A DNA stretch of 64,000 nt from Dongia rigui (GTDB lineage Bacteria; Pseudomonadota; Alphaproteobacteria; Dongiales; Dongiaceae): assembly GCF_034044635.1 (NCBI RefSeq), contig NZ_JAXCLX010000002.1, positions 62,001 to 126,000 on the forward strand, written 5' to 3'. Below, piece by piece: positions 34,371-43,198 of the stretch; position 1 is the stretch's first letter; every line of letters starts with the position of its first letter. Position numbers and translations under genes: made by a program. A model generated the notes under the pieces. The model searched no databases. It had not been told where the DNA came from and was given only the letters and a program-made list of their open reading frames with translations.

Positions 34371-35675
34371 TTACTCCGCCGCCACCTGGACCGGCTTGAC
34401 GTGCTTCTTCACCGTGATGACAAGCACCGAGGCGACGAGGCAGAGGGCGCCGGCGGTGAAGAAGGCGGGGAGATAGGTATCGAGTTCCGTGCGAGACCAG
34501 CCGGCGCCATAGGCCGCCGCCGCTGCACCCAGTTGATGCGCCGCAAAGACCCAGCCGAAGACGAGGTTGGCGCGCTCGCGACCGAAGCGTTCGGCGCAGA
34601 GTTTCACGGTCGGCGGGACCGTCGCGATCCAGTCGAGGCCGTAGAACATGGCGAAGACGCCGAGGCCGACGAAGGTGAAGTCCGACGCCGGCAGATAGAG
34701 CAGCGAGAGACCGCGCAGGCCGTAATACCAGAACAGCAGCCAGCGATTGTCGAAGCGGTCGGAGAGCCATCCTGACGCCACCGTGCCGAGGAAGTCGAAG
34801 ATGCCCATCATCGCCAACAGATTGGCGCTGGTCTGTTCCGGCACGCCGAAATCGAGGCAGAAGGGGATGAGATGCGGCTGAATGAGGCCGTTGGTGCTGG
34901 TGCCGCAAATGAAGAAAGTGAAGGCGAGCACCCAGAACACCCAGGAGCGCGACGCGTCCCGGAGGGCGTGCAGGGCCGCGAAAGCAATTGAATGCGAGGC
35001 CGCTGCCGCTTGCGCCGCAGCAGCACCGGCGACCGACGCACCTGTATCGCCATAAGGAACGAGGCCAAGATCCGATGGCCGATCGCGCATGAGGGCGGCA
35101 ACGACAATCGCCACGATTGCGAGCAGGATGCAGAGCAGGCCGATCGACCAGCGCCAACCGGCAACCTCGGCGATATGGATGAAGAGGGGGATGAAGACCA
35201 ACTGGCCGGTGGCGGAACTGGCGGTGAGGAAACCCACGACCAGGCCGCGACGCCGGGTGAACCAGCGTGTCGCCACCGTGGCGCCCAGCACCATCGCCGT
35301 CATGCCGGTGCCGAAGCCCAGCACCACGCCCCAGAGCAGGATCAACTGCCAGACCTCGGTCATCGCCAGCGAGGCGGCGAGGCCGCAGATGATGAGCGCC
35401 AGTGATGTGAGGATCATGCGCCGCACGCCGAACTTGTTCATCAGGGCGGCGGCAAACGGGCCCATCAGGCCGAACAGCACCAGGCGCACGGCGAAGGCGC
35501 TGGAGATGTCGGAAGTGGTCCAGGCAAATTCCTTCTGCAGCGATATCAACAACACCGCCGGGCCGCCCATGGCGCCAGCCGTCACCAGCATGGTGAGGAA
35601 GGTGGTCGCCGCCACCAGCCAGCCGTAATGGATTTGCCGACGGGCGAGGCTGGCTGCAAGGATATTGGAGATCAT
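34371..35675 (-). CDS. MFS transporter
   Basis: A 434-aa major facilitator with twelve predicted membrane segments. It has a loop 2-3 motif variant FGVRRMILTSLAL, and TRWFTRRRGLVVGFLTASSATGQLVF near residue 130, as in monocarboxylate/oxalate-formate type carriers. The start at 35675 is preferred because the first hydrophobic segment begins 20 residues later; a longer reading to 35798 would add an unlikely polar leader. It is divergent from a TetR gene with palindromes in between, so that regulator probably controls it. Confidence 0.85.
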   Translation of the reverse strand: MISNILAASLARRQIHYGWLVAATTFLTMLVTAGAMGGPAVLLISLQKEFAWTTSDISSAFAVRLVLFGLMGPFAAALMNKFGVRRMILTSLALIICGLAASLAMTEVWQLILLWGVVLGFGTGMTAMVLGATVATRWFTRRRGLVVGFLTASSATGQLVFIPLFIHIAEVAGWRWSIGLLCILLAIVAIVVAALMRDRPSDLGLVPYGDTGASVAGAAAAQAAAASHSIAFAALHALRDASRSWVFWVLAFTFFICGTSTNGLIQPHLIPFCLDFGVPEQTSANLLAMMGIFDFLGTVASGWLSDRFDNRWLLFWYYGLRGLSLLYLPASDFTFVGLGVFAMFYGLDWIATVPPTVKLCAERFGRERANLVFGWVFAAHQLGAAAAAYGAGWSRTELDTYLPAFFTAGALCLVASVLVITVKKHVKPVQVAAE

Positions 35676-35801
35676 GGCGACATCCTGGTATGAAGCGCGG
35701 GACTTAGGAACAAATGCGGCTTGCGACTGGATCCTGAAAAGAGATACAGGCGTCCTGCGGCACGATGCCAATGTCCATATTCGATGGGTGCTCTGCAAAT
35801 A

Positions 35802-35834
35802 ATCATGATGGGCGTCATGATAACCATGGTATCA
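35802..35834. promoter_or_regulatory. Two adjacent palindromes in the MFS/TetR divergent region
   Basis: A perfect inverted repeat ATCATGA-N6-TCATGAT (35802-35821) is followed, sharing four bases, by TGATAACCATGGTATCA (35818-35834). The second is palindromic around ACCATGGT with one extra A. TetR dimers bind such sites, so this is the probable operator controlling both divergent genes. Confidence 0.5.
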
Positions 35835-35905
35835 TCGTGGGAATAACGATACCGGTGACCCAGTCGCCGCGCGGCGTCGGGTTGCCTGGCTGAAGGGTTA
35901 GGGCG

Positions 35906-36472
35906 ATGAAGGTCACGCGAGAGAAGGCAGCAGCACATCGGGCTGCGATCGTGAAAGCGGCGGCGGATTTGTTCCGCGCGCGGGGCCTGGGCGGTGTCGG
36001 TGTTGCCGAGATCATGCAGGCGGCCGGGCTCACCCATGGCGGCTTCTATGGGCATTTCAAATCGAAGGATGCGCTGGCGGCCGAGGCCTGCACGGAGGCC
36101 TTCACCGAAGGGTTGCAGCGGGTCGCCGCTGATTCAGACCTTGCCAATTATGTGGCGCGTTATTTCACCAAGGCGCATCGCGACCGGCACGACGGCGGCT
36201 GTCCCATGGTGGCGCTGGGCAGCGAGATCGCGCATCAGGAAAAGGATGTGCAGGCCAAGTTCGCCGACGGAATTGCCGCCTATCTCGCCGGGATCGAGGA
36301 TTTGCTGCGGCGGAGCGATGACGGCACGGACCCGGTGGCCCAGCGTGCCCAGGCGATTGCGACGGTGGCGACGCTGGTGGGCGGTATGATCCTCGCCCGT
36401 GCGACCGCTGAAACGAAGCCCGAGCTTTCGGCCGAGATCCTCGAGACCCTGCCGCGCGTCATCACCCACTGA
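35906..36472 (+). CDS. TetR-family transcriptional regulator
   Basis: A 188-aa TetR protein. The N-terminal helix-turn-helix is GVGVAEIMQAAGLTHGGFYGHFKSKDAL, around residues 29-57. The C-terminal ligand domain contains HDGGCPMVALGSEI, typical of the TetR_C group near NemR/AcrR-like proteins. The cysteine there could sense electrophiles, but this is speculative. It is divergent from the MFS gene, implying efflux or uptake control. Confidence 0.88.
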   Translation: MKVTREKAAAHRAAIVKAAADLFRARGLGGVGVAEIMQAAGLTHGGFYGHFKSKDALAAEACTEAFTEGLQRVAADSDLANYVARYFTKAHRDRHDGGCPMVALGSEIAHQEKDVQAKFADGIAAYLAGIEDLLRRSDDGTDPVAQRAQAIATVATLVGGMILARATAETKPELSAEILETLPRVITH

Positions 36473-36537
36473 CTTTTCCGCACAGCCGGGCAATCCGCTT
36501 CAGGGCGTTGGGAAGGCGCCATCTTCTTATCTTGAAC

Positions 36538-36567
36538 ATTGTATACAATATTCTATTCTGCTATACT
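36538..36567 (+). promoter_or_regulatory. Promoter of the DapA-family gene with GntR-type palindrome over the -35
   Basis: A -35 TTGTAT (36539-36544) and a perfect -10 TATACT (36562-36567) are 17 bp apart. The 12-bp perfect palindrome ATTGTATACAAT (36538-36549) covers the -35. This resembles operators of FadR-type GntR repressors, but no GntR gene is adjacent; the one at 23472 has a different palindrome at its own promoter. Confidence 0.6.
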
Positions 36568-36611
36568 CTTATCCAGTCTTAGAGATTTCAAACACTTAAG
36601 GAGCGACGATC

Positions 36612-37550
36612 TTGAGCAGCAATGTCTTTGCGGGCTGTATCCCGGCCTTGATGACCCCCTGCAAGCCCGACCGGACCCCGGATTTCGCGGCCCTGGTGAA
36701 GAAGGGGCAGGAACTGATCGGGCTTGGCATGTCGGCGGTGGTCTATTGCGGCTCGATGGGCGATTGGCCGCTGCTCACCGATGAGCAGCGCATGGAAGGT
36801 GTCGAAAAGCTGGTGAAGGCCGGCGTGCCGGTCATCGTCGGCACGGGTGCGCAGAACCCGGCGCGGGCGGCGGCGCTTGCGGCCCATGCCAAGAAGGTCG
36901 GCGCCAAGGGCCTGATGGTGATCCCGCGCGTGCTGTCGCGTGGGCCCGTCGTCGCGGCGCAACGCGCGCATTTTGCCGGCATCCTCGAGGCCGCCGTTGA
37001 TCTGCCTGCCGTCATCTATAACAGCCCCTATTACGGCTTCGAGACCAAGGCCGATCTGTTCTTCGATCTGCGCACGAAGTATCCGCACCTCGTCGGCTTC
37101 AAGGAATTCGGCGGCGCCAAGTCGCTGAGCTATGCCGCCGAGCACATCACCGGGCGTGACAAGGCGCTGACCCTGATGGTCGGCGTCGATACGCAGGTGG
37201 TGCATGGCTTCGTCAATTGCGGTGCTGCCGGGGCCATCACCGGCATCGGCAATGTGCTGCCCAAGCACGTGCTGCATCTCGTTGAGTTGTCGGCGAAGGC
37301 GGCGAAGGGTGACGCGAAGGCGCGCAAACAGGCACAGGAACTCGACAACGCGCTGATGGTGCTCTCAAGCTTCGACGAGGGCCCCGACCTGGTGCTGTTC
37401 TACAAGTATATGATGGTGCTTGAAGGCAACCCGGAATTCACGCTGCACTTCAACGCCAGCGACGAGCTGTCGGCCAGCCAGAAGCACTATGCCGAGACGC
37501 AGCTGAAGCTGTTCAAGGATTGGTACGCCAATTGGGACGGGAAGAAGTAA
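36612..37550 (+). CDS. DapA-superfamily aldolase/deaminase, 1-pyrroline-4-hydroxy-2-carboxylate deaminase-like
   Basis: A 312-aa class I TIM-barrel enzyme. The Schiff-base lysine is in LVGFKEFGGAK near residue 160 and the tyrosine in VIYNSPYYGFETK near residue 134. The N-terminal FAGCIPALMTPC and VVYCGSMGDWPLLTDEQR closely match what I remember of rhizobial and Pseudomonas deaminases of trans-4-hydroxy-L-proline breakdown. Such enzymes give alpha-ketoglutarate semialdehyde and ammonia. No other hydroxyproline genes are adjacent, so the assignment is tentative; the superfamily is certain. It has its own promoter and terminator. Confidence 0.7.
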   Translation: MSSNVFAGCIPALMTPCKPDRTPDFAALVKKGQELIGLGMSAVVYCGSMGDWPLLTDEQRMEGVEKLVKAGVPVIVGTGAQNPARAAALAAHAKKVGAKGLMVIPRVLSRGPVVAAQRAHFAGILEAAVDLPAVIYNSPYYGFETKADLFFDLRTKYPHLVGFKEFGGAKSLSYAAEHITGRDKALTLMVGVDTQVVHGFVNCGAAGAITGIGNVLPKHVLHLVELSAKAAKGDAKARKQAQELDNALMVLSSFDEGPDLVLFYKYMMVLEGNPEFTLHFNASDELSASQKHYAETQLKLFKDWYANWDGKK

Positions 37551-37587
37551 CCGCTGGCGTTTTCATATCCCCCGGCAAATTGCAGAA

Positions 37588-37620
37588 GGGAGATGCCATC
37601 GCCGGCATCTCCCTTTTTTT
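37588..37620 (+). terminator. Rho-independent terminator after the DapA-family gene
   Basis: Perfect 10-bp stem GGGAGATGCC (37588-37597) and GGCATCTCCC (37604-37613) with a 6-nt loop, followed by seven T (37614-37620). It begins 38 bp after the stop codon. Confidence 0.92.
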
Positions 37621-37652
37621 CGTTGAAAGCCGTGCCGGCGGATGCGGCGCGC

Positions 37653-38048
37653 TTATTCCGGCGCGCGGTAGGGGACCTGGGTCACGCGGTCGATGGCAAA
37701 GACCATGCAGGGTGCGCCTTTGCTCTGGCATGTGCTGACGGCGTCGGCCTGGACCTGTTGCGTGTCGGCGCAGGCAGCGGCGTCGCAGGTCGCTGCCGCC
37801 GATGCCGAGGCGCCGTCGTTCGAAATGGCGAAGGCGCCGCGCTTGCTCTTGTCGATGCCTTTGAGATAGGCCTGGAACGAACTCCAGACATCCGGCCCCA
37901 GGCGCAAGCTGATATTGACTGGGGCGTTGGGGTCGCTGGAGGTAGCGGCGGCCGCAGGGGCATCGCCCTGGCCGTCGGTTGCAGCAGTGGAGCAGGCGGC
38001 AACAACCGCCAGAAGAGCAACTGCCAACGCCGCTCGAAGAAACGCCAT
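37653..38048 (-). CDS. Small predicted lipoprotein, unknown function
   Basis: A 131-aa protein starting at 38048 behind a GGAGG ribosome site. The N-terminus is a lipoprotein signal ending in VVAAC, with Cys18 or so as the lipidated residue. A Thr/Ala/Ser-rich linker follows, then a domain with four to five cysteines in the second half (TCDAAACADT, STCQSKGAPCMVF). The function is unknown. It is convergent with the DapA-family gene and is the last chromosomal gene before the island. Confidence 0.7.
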   Translation of the reverse strand: MAFLRAALAVALLAVVAACSTAATDGQGDAPAAAATSSDPNAPVNISLRLGPDVWSSFQAYLKGIDKSKRGAFAISNDGASASAAATCDAAACADTQQVQADAVSTCQSKGAPCMVFAIDRVTQVPYRAPE

Positions 38049-38152
38049 GTCGACCTCCACATTCGCGAGGTGGGTAACATGCCATAGATGCGGACCGGCG
38101 CAAATGGCACGGCGGCCAAAGGCCAAAGTTGTTCGCATCACTTATGGGGGAA

Positions 38153-38206
38153 AATGGTGGGCGGTACAGGGATTGAACCTGTGACCCCTACCATGTCAAG
38201 GTAGTG
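38153..38206. other. Left attachment site (displaced tRNA-Val 3' fragment)
   Basis: 54 bp identical to 62266-62319. It contains the acceptor 3' strand, T arm, variable loop and anticodon arm of tRNA-Val in minus orientation, but then diverges (GATTATTCC instead of the D arm), so it cannot make a tRNA. It is the attachment-site copy left by integration. Confidence 0.9.
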
Positions 38207-38242
38207 GATTATTCCAAGTAAACCGCATTTTCTGGGCTTTAA

Positions 38243-39514
38243 TCATCCTGCTTTTTTTATCTGCACGTTTTTTGCACGTGAAGCCATCCCGAACTCAAGC
38301 TCGTTGGCGAGGTCTTTGGCATGCTCGGGGGAAAGGTGCTGGTACCGCTTAAGCATCCGGGGGCTAAGCCAACCGCCCGCTTTCTGGACGTGTCGGTCCG
38401 AGAAGCCGCGCATGGTCAGGTGGCTGGCAGCGTTATGCCGGCCCCAATGGGGCGTAACGGTCCTGACTATTGCCGCCCGACCCCGGAGGCGCAGCGCGGC
38501 CGCCGCGTCGCCCTGGTGGGCCTTCTGGCTTGCCAGACGCTCGATAACGATCGCCGCCCGCTCCCGCATGGCTTTCCAGGCAGTCTTCACCACGAACCCG
38601 GTCTGCTTCTTGGGACGTTTATAGGGTTTGCCGTCATCGGCCAGGAATAAGGCGTCGTGACTATCCGTCCGCTTCTCTAGGCTTTCCCGGATCATCTCGG
38701 CATACCAGTCCGGGATTGTCCGAAAGATGGGCTTCTTGGACTTTGAAAACCCGAGAAATATATGTTCATGGCCGGGCTCCATGCTGATCCCGGTGCCGTC
38801 CGGACGCTGGTAGTTGGGTAGCCGACGAGGCACAAACAGTAATTCTCCGCCGCGGATGCCCGTCGCGAATACGCCGGCCACGAACAGTTTAAGATGCTTT
38901 GGCGCCTTACGGATCAATAGCGCTATTTCCTCGGCATAGAGCCATTTATTAACGGGTTGCTCCGCAATATCGTATTCGGGAAGGTCGGGGCGTTCGTATT
39001 CGCTTATCCACCGCTGCGCCACGGCATGGTTCATGATGGTGCAAAAGACGGTTGCCTCACGTTGCATCGTGGAGAGCGAATTGCCCTTCGCAATGTGCAT
39101 CTCATCGAAATAGGCCGCGAGGTGTCCCTTCGAACTTTCGACGAACTCTTTGAGGGGGATGTCGGCCACCCGCCTCGCCCGCAAGAAGTTGACCCATTTG
39201 ATAACGTACTCGATTTCCTTATCTGGCTGGCCGGCAAGGGCGGGGTTTCCCGCTACGCGGCGTCGATTCCGAACATCGGCGTAGTCTGCCGCTGCTTCGA
39301 TGAATGTCTTGACGGCTGCTGCACCATAGAGAAGCTCATTGTAGATTTCGCCTTCTCGGCGGAGGCGGATTTCCTCGGCACGGGTTGCAGCCCCGGGCTC
39401 CCCTGCGCCAATGCCTGTAGTCTCATAAACGGATCGCGATTTTTTCCCTGCGCGGACCGTGCCACGGAGGTAGTACGTCGAGCGACCGGCGGGGATGCAG
39501 ACCTTGAGAGACAT
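38243..39514 (-). CDS. Tyrosine-family site-specific integrase
   Basis: A 423-aa tyrosine recombinase. Catalytic residues are visible: Arg in GVFATGIRGGELLF (near residue 220), the HxxR box in TPHWGRHNAASHL (near residue 355), and the C-terminal His/Trp and Tyr nucleophile in GGWLSPRMLKRYQHLS (near residue 385). The N-terminal part is an arm-binding/SAM-like region. The position next to the left attachment copy, transcribed toward it, is usual for tRNA-targeting islands. It should catalyse integration and excision at tRNA-Val. Confidence 0.92.
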   Translation of the reverse strand: MSLKVCIPAGRSTYYLRGTVRAGKKSRSVYETTGIGAGEPGAATRAEEIRLRREGEIYNELLYGAAAVKTFIEAAADYADVRNRRRVAGNPALAGQPDKEIEYVIKWVNFLRARRVADIPLKEFVESSKGHLAAYFDEMHIAKGNSLSTMQREATVFCTIMNHAVAQRWISEYERPDLPEYDIAEQPVNKWLYAEEIALLIRKAPKHLKLFVAGVFATGIRGGELLFVPRRLPNYQRPDGTGISMEPGHEHIFLGFSKSKKPIFRTIPDWYAEMIRESLEKRTDSHDALFLADDGKPYKRPKKQTGFVVKTAWKAMRERAAIVIERLASQKAHQGDAAAALRLRGRAAIVRTVTPHWGRHNAASHLTMRGFSDRHVQKAGGWLSPRMLKRYQHLSPEHAKDLANELEFGMASRAKNVQIKKAG

Positions 39515-39726
39515 GGCAGCAACTCGATTATAAGGTTGTAGTGGTGTTTCTCAAAAAGCTTGTGACGCTCGGTTCCCGAGTAGAAGACAGTATCAGGGAA
39601 CCGCCTGCGGAGATTCGCAAGCCAGTTCTGTAGCGTGCGAGGTGAGCACTGCAATTTGTCACGCAATTGCGCCTGAATCAGTGGCCAGCGGTCGTTTAGG
39701 CGATCCGCTTCTTGTTCCTGATGCAC
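39253..39726 (-). CDS. Putative small DNA-binding protein upstream of integrase (end uncertain)
   Basis: A 157-aa frame beginning MHQEQEADRLNDRWPLIQAQL, with a plausible helix-turn-helix (DKLQCSPRTLQNWLANLRRR, about residues 23-42). Only the first about 70 residues lie outside the integrase gene; the remaining half overlaps it in another frame and looks like shadow sequence. Either this is a long overlap or the real gene has been truncated. An excisionase-like or regulatory role is suggested by position only. Confidence 0.35.
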   Translation of the reverse strand: MHQEQEADRLNDRWPLIQAQLRDKLQCSPRTLQNWLANLRRRFPDTVFYSGTERHKLFEKHHYNLIIELLPCLSRSASPPVARRTTSVARSAQGKNRDPFMRLQALAQGSPGLQPVPRKSASAEKAKSTMSFSMVQQPSRHSSKQRQTTPMFGIDAA

Positions 39727-39813
39727 GGCTCAGGCCTGCACCGGGTTGGCTTGATTTGCTGCAATTGCGAACGCGCGGCAGTTGCAGTGTTGCAGCACCG
39801 GACCAGGAGGCAT

Positions 39814-40128
39814 TTAGGCTTGTCCTCTTTGGCTTGTCAGCTCAGCGAACCTCTGCCTCGTGCAGTTCCAAGTGGATTCATAGAGATCTGCCATATAGTC
39901 AAATCGCTGATCGGCTTCCAAGTTCGCGACATGGTTTTCGTCGATCGCCATATCAAACGTTCTGAGGACTGCTCTTAGGAACATGAGCATTGCCTCATAC
40001 TTGTCGTCAAAGTCTGCGGAGGTCAGGTCCTGCCCAGAGCGGAGCTTCGCCATGCGTGTTCCGCTAGGGTCGGGCGCCGGAGGCTCTCCTTGCCAAGGGT
40101 GACGGGTATGGATGTCAATCACGTTCAT
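39814..40128 (-). CDS. Hypothetical protein, 104 aa
   Basis: Starts MNVIDIHTRHPWQGEPPAPD at 40128 behind a GGAGAAGAG ribosome site. The middle and end are mostly helical and charged (DFDDKYEAMLMFLRAVLRTFDMAIDEN in spaced form). No family is recognised. It lies between the replication gene and the integrase on the same strand. Confidence 0.6.
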   Translation of the reverse strand: MNVIDIHTRHPWQGEPPAPDPSGTRMAKLRSGQDLTSADFDDKYEAMLMFLRAVLRTFDMAIDENHVANLEADQRFDYMADLYESTWNCTRQRFAELTSQRGQA

Positions 40129-40241
40129 CTCTTCTCCAATTCTTCGTTTTGATGAAAGCCGAATCAGGGAACCACTGGCACCGCTGCAACTGCTAACGCG
40201 ACATTTGGCGCAGCAATTGCAGCAGTGCAGCAAGCCGGTCT

Positions 40242-42344
40242 CTACTTCACGATCTGCCAATGCCCCCCGCCGGGAAGCTCAATGACCTGGCCGTGGTCCT
40301 TTAGGACACTCAACCCGCGGACAACGAGATCTTTGGCTCGGATCCGGTTGTGGCCGTGAGTGTAGATATCCCGGAGGCTGGCTGTACCGCCCAGATTCTC
40401 TATTGCTGAGCGCACCCTTTCCGCCAGGACGATGTCGGGGTGTACGGACATGACGCCAGACAGCCGCAATGCTTCAGCCCGGTAATACTCCATGAGCTCA
40501 ACACTCCGCTGCATGGACTGGCCAGATACTTCCATCGCATCCGGGTTCCCCACCAGTTCGATGATGGCTGCTATTCTGGCGGCATTCTCCGTGCAGCGGG
40601 CACTGAACTCTAGGATGTCATCAAATGCTCCGCCGGGTGCACGTTGAGCCTCGTTGGCATCGTGGAACTTGATCGCTATCTCCTTTGCCTGCGGTGACAT
40701 GGTTAGGTTCTTGAATTGCAGCCGAGCAGGTTCTCCGATCGCAGGCAGGTCGATCCGGCTTAGCAGTTCTTTCATGGCGCGCTCGTAAGTCTCGATTGCG
40801 CCCGGACTTGCAGCTTTCGGTGCACGGTACATCCTCGTCCCAGCGACCGAAGGTGGTGCAGATATGAGCATGCGAGCCATTAGACCCTGAGATTTCAACA
40901 AAGGGTCGCCTAGCAGCATGTCGGCAATACTTGGCTGCAACATCAAGTGAAGGGCGAACCGAACGCCCCGTACAGTCTGCAACGGCTCACCAGCTCTTGT
41001 GCGCATGAACGATCCACTGCTCCACAGGCCGGACAGATGAGCCGCTGTCTTTGTGCGGTTGTCTTTGTTCATCGCGAAGCCGCCCAGAAAGCTCCCTCCT
41101 TCGTCCGAGAACAATCCCGCGCTACCAGGATTGGATGTCAGTAGCTTGAACGCTCCCTCAATTGTCGGCTCCGAGCAGAGAAGGTATGGCTTGACGGGCG
41201 GGACGGGTTTTGCCCGAAGCGCTTCCAAGTCACATTCCGAGCCTGCCCGTTGCTCCTTCGAGCCCTTTCCGGTGCCATCCAGAGCGTCATTAAAATCCGC
41301 CTCCCACTGGGCGAGCATTGCCTGATAGCGGGTGTCGTCCAAGCGTCCCATACGTTCGTGCTCAATCTCCCAATTGCGGATTGGACGCATGGCAATACTG
41401 TCGCTTGATGATTTCCCCTCGCCTGAAGCAGCGATCGTCACCAAGAACAACGTCGTCGGTGACTGCCCACCTACAATCGGAGTAACGTCGGCAAAGCTCT
41501 GGACGCACAGCGATGCCGCTCCCAAAACCGACTGAGCGGCGACCGCAGGCGGGGTTTGAGTTACGTCATGAATCGCTTCCGCTGCCGGACCCAAGATGGG
41601 GCCGAGAGCGTGAATCGGGAACGGCGCGCTTTCTTCGACCGGTCGCCGCAGTGGCAAAGGGCCGTTGGCCGAAAGTGCCTCGGTTGCTGCTTGCTGCAAC
41701 TGCTGCAAACCGTGAACGGTGACACCGTCCGGCAACTCATCGGCCAGATCCCATCCCTCAGGGTAGGTTGAAGGGACATTGACGATCTTGATGGACTTTG
41801 CACCGCTAATGCGGCAGGCGCGAGCAACGTCAGCCGAGTAGCGCCTCCCAGCATCGTCGTTGTCCGGCCAGATCCACACGTCCCGGTCCTTGACGGGTGA
41901 CCAGTCAGACTTGTCCGCCCCATTTGAGCCCCCGACCGACGTGGTGACTGCCATTGCCGGAAACTTCTCCGCCGCGGCGATGACCGTCTTCTCTCCCTCT
42001 ACCACCAAGATACCTTGTGACGGGTCCTGCAAGAGTTCTGCCAACCGGAAGAGGGGAATGTTCTTCGGTCTGCCGGTCCATGTCAGACTGCCGTCGCCAT
42101 TCAGAGACGCAAATCGATATGTCTTGCCTGCCGCCGTCTGGAAACGAAGGACATGGCCAACCAGTGACCCCTCCCTATCCCGGTAAGGCCAACCGGCGGC
42201 AGGGCTGCCCAGCCCCCGGTGTTCAAAAGCTGCCAGTTGTGCCTCATCAAGAGCCGAAAGAAGTTCGACGGTGGGTGATGAGGGGGGACCAAGCAGCAAC
42301 GCGGTGGGGCTAGTACCGTCCAACGCGTCAATACGACTATTCAA
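40242..42344 (-). CDS. Toprim-DUF3987 replication protein (primase/helicase-like)
   Basis: A 700-aa protein with an N-terminal Toprim region: the Glu in GILVVEGEKTVIAA near residue 115 and the DxD in VWIWPDNDDAGRRYS near residue 158. A DUF3987 region follows with a Walker-A-like ASGEGKSS near residue 310. Proteins of this type occur in phages, satellites and islands and are thought to support element replication. The start is TTG at 42344, immediately after the TAA of the upstream gene, with GGGAG 7 nt before it. Coupling to the small primase-like gene is therefore likely. Confidence 0.8.
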   Translation of the reverse strand: MNSRIDALDGTSPTALLLGPPSSPTVELLSALDEAQLAAFEHRGLGSPAAGWPYRDREGSLVGHVLRFQTAAGKTYRFASLNGDGSLTWTGRPKNIPLFRLAELLQDPSQGILVVEGEKTVIAAAEKFPAMAVTTSVGGSNGADKSDWSPVKDRDVWIWPDNDDAGRRYSADVARACRISGAKSIKIVNVPSTYPEGWDLADELPDGVTVHGLQQLQQAATEALSANGPLPLRRPVEESAPFPIHALGPILGPAAEAIHDVTQTPPAVAAQSVLGAASLCVQSFADVTPIVGGQSPTTLFLVTIAASGEGKSSSDSIAMRPIRNWEIEHERMGRLDDTRYQAMLAQWEADFNDALDGTGKGSKEQRAGSECDLEALRAKPVPPVKPYLLCSEPTIEGAFKLLTSNPGSAGLFSDEGGSFLGGFAMNKDNRTKTAAHLSGLWSSGSFMRTRAGEPLQTVRGVRFALHLMLQPSIADMLLGDPLLKSQGLMARMLISAPPSVAGTRMYRAPKAASPGAIETYERAMKELLSRIDLPAIGEPARLQFKNLTMSPQAKEIAIKFHDANEAQRAPGGAFDDILEFSARCTENAARIAAIIELVGNPDAMEVSGQSMQRSVELMEYYRAEALRLSGVMSVHPDIVLAERVRSAIENLGGTASLRDIYTHGHNRIRAKDLVVRGLSVLKDHGQVIELPGGGHWQIVK

Positions 42345-42659
42345 TTAATAACTCCCATGAAGTTGATTCAGAATCTGACGAGCCGCTTCGGCTGGGCGAC
42401 AGCGGTTGAGGTACGCAAACAGGGCGACTAGATCGCCGCCGCGGTCTTTCGTGGCAAAATCTGCCCATTTGCCGCTCTGAACATTCACAGAGAAGCTTCC
42501 GGCAGCGTGATCTGTACGCGTGGGATTCCTGACGACGTACTCATTTCCCTTGAACACGCCTCCGGGTAGCCAGGACGGCACAAGCCATCTGGCGCAGGAC
42601 AGCGCCTTATCCGCAGCCATGCGGATAGGAGAGGGCAAATGCCCTCGTACATTGTTCAT
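42345..42659 (-). CDS. Primase N-terminal-domain-like small protein
   Basis: A 104-aa protein whose second half (YVVRNPTRTDHAAGSFSVN, then GKWADFATKDRGGDLVALFAYL) matches the beta-rich N-terminal fold of bacterial primases. It lacks the CHC2 zinc cysteines. It ends directly before the Toprim-DUF3987 gene. Together they look like a primase split into two coupled cistrons. Confidence 0.65.
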   Translation of the reverse strand: MNNVRGHLPSPIRMAADKALSCARWLVPSWLPGGVFKGNEYVVRNPTRTDHAAGSFSVNVQSGKWADFATKDRGGDLVALFAYLNRCRPAEAARQILNQLHGSY

Positions 42660-43198
42660 GTGCTCTCACGAAGAAGTCAGATGCGCCCTGCGGGCGACTA
42701 TCTGACGAGTTCTTGCGCATTCGCGTGGACGGCGCACAGCCTTGGTGCCCACTTACGGCGCGACCGCATTTTATCGCGGGTATTGACGCTACCGAGCGGA
42801 GATTGCTCGGAGAGTGCGGCGTCTCTATTGGAGGCGCCAGGTACGGCAACATGCGTATCAGCACGTCATGTTGCACTAACTCAGCGACCTTGACGGAAAT
42901 GGTTGGCGAGATAAAGCCAAAAATTCGTGCCTCGATCATTTCGCCAACAGAATCGCAAAATAAAGCATCAACTGGATTTTTGTGAGCACGGAGCTTCAAA
43001 TTTCGTTCGAGAAGCGTCCGCGATACGAATGAGGAGTATGCCCGCCGGAAGCGCTTTTAGAAAAAGATGTTGGCAGCGGGTGCCTTGTGTCCGCTGCCAT
43101 TTCTTTCTCAGCAATTTCGCTCGTTGGTATGAGCGAAATGACCTCACGGAAACCCCAAGGACAGCTGGTTTACGGCTATGATAATTGGCCAGATCTAA
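42660..43198. other. 539-bp gap without a convincing gene
   Basis: Frames exist on both strands (for example 42607-42999 minus and 42713-42985 plus), but they overlap each other, lack ribosome sites and show no family pattern. The stretch probably holds the promoter for the minus-strand replication genes. I see no clear repeat or RNA gene. Confidence 0.4.

Noticed and set aside
38153-38206. Second tRNA-Val gene
   Set aside because: Only the 3' part is present; the sequence beyond the anticodon arm does not form a D arm or acceptor 5' strand. It is an attachment-site copy.
42607-42999. 130-aa minus and 90-aa plus frames in the 42.7-43.0 kb gap
   Set aside because: They overlap each other, lack ribosome sites and show no recognisable domain.
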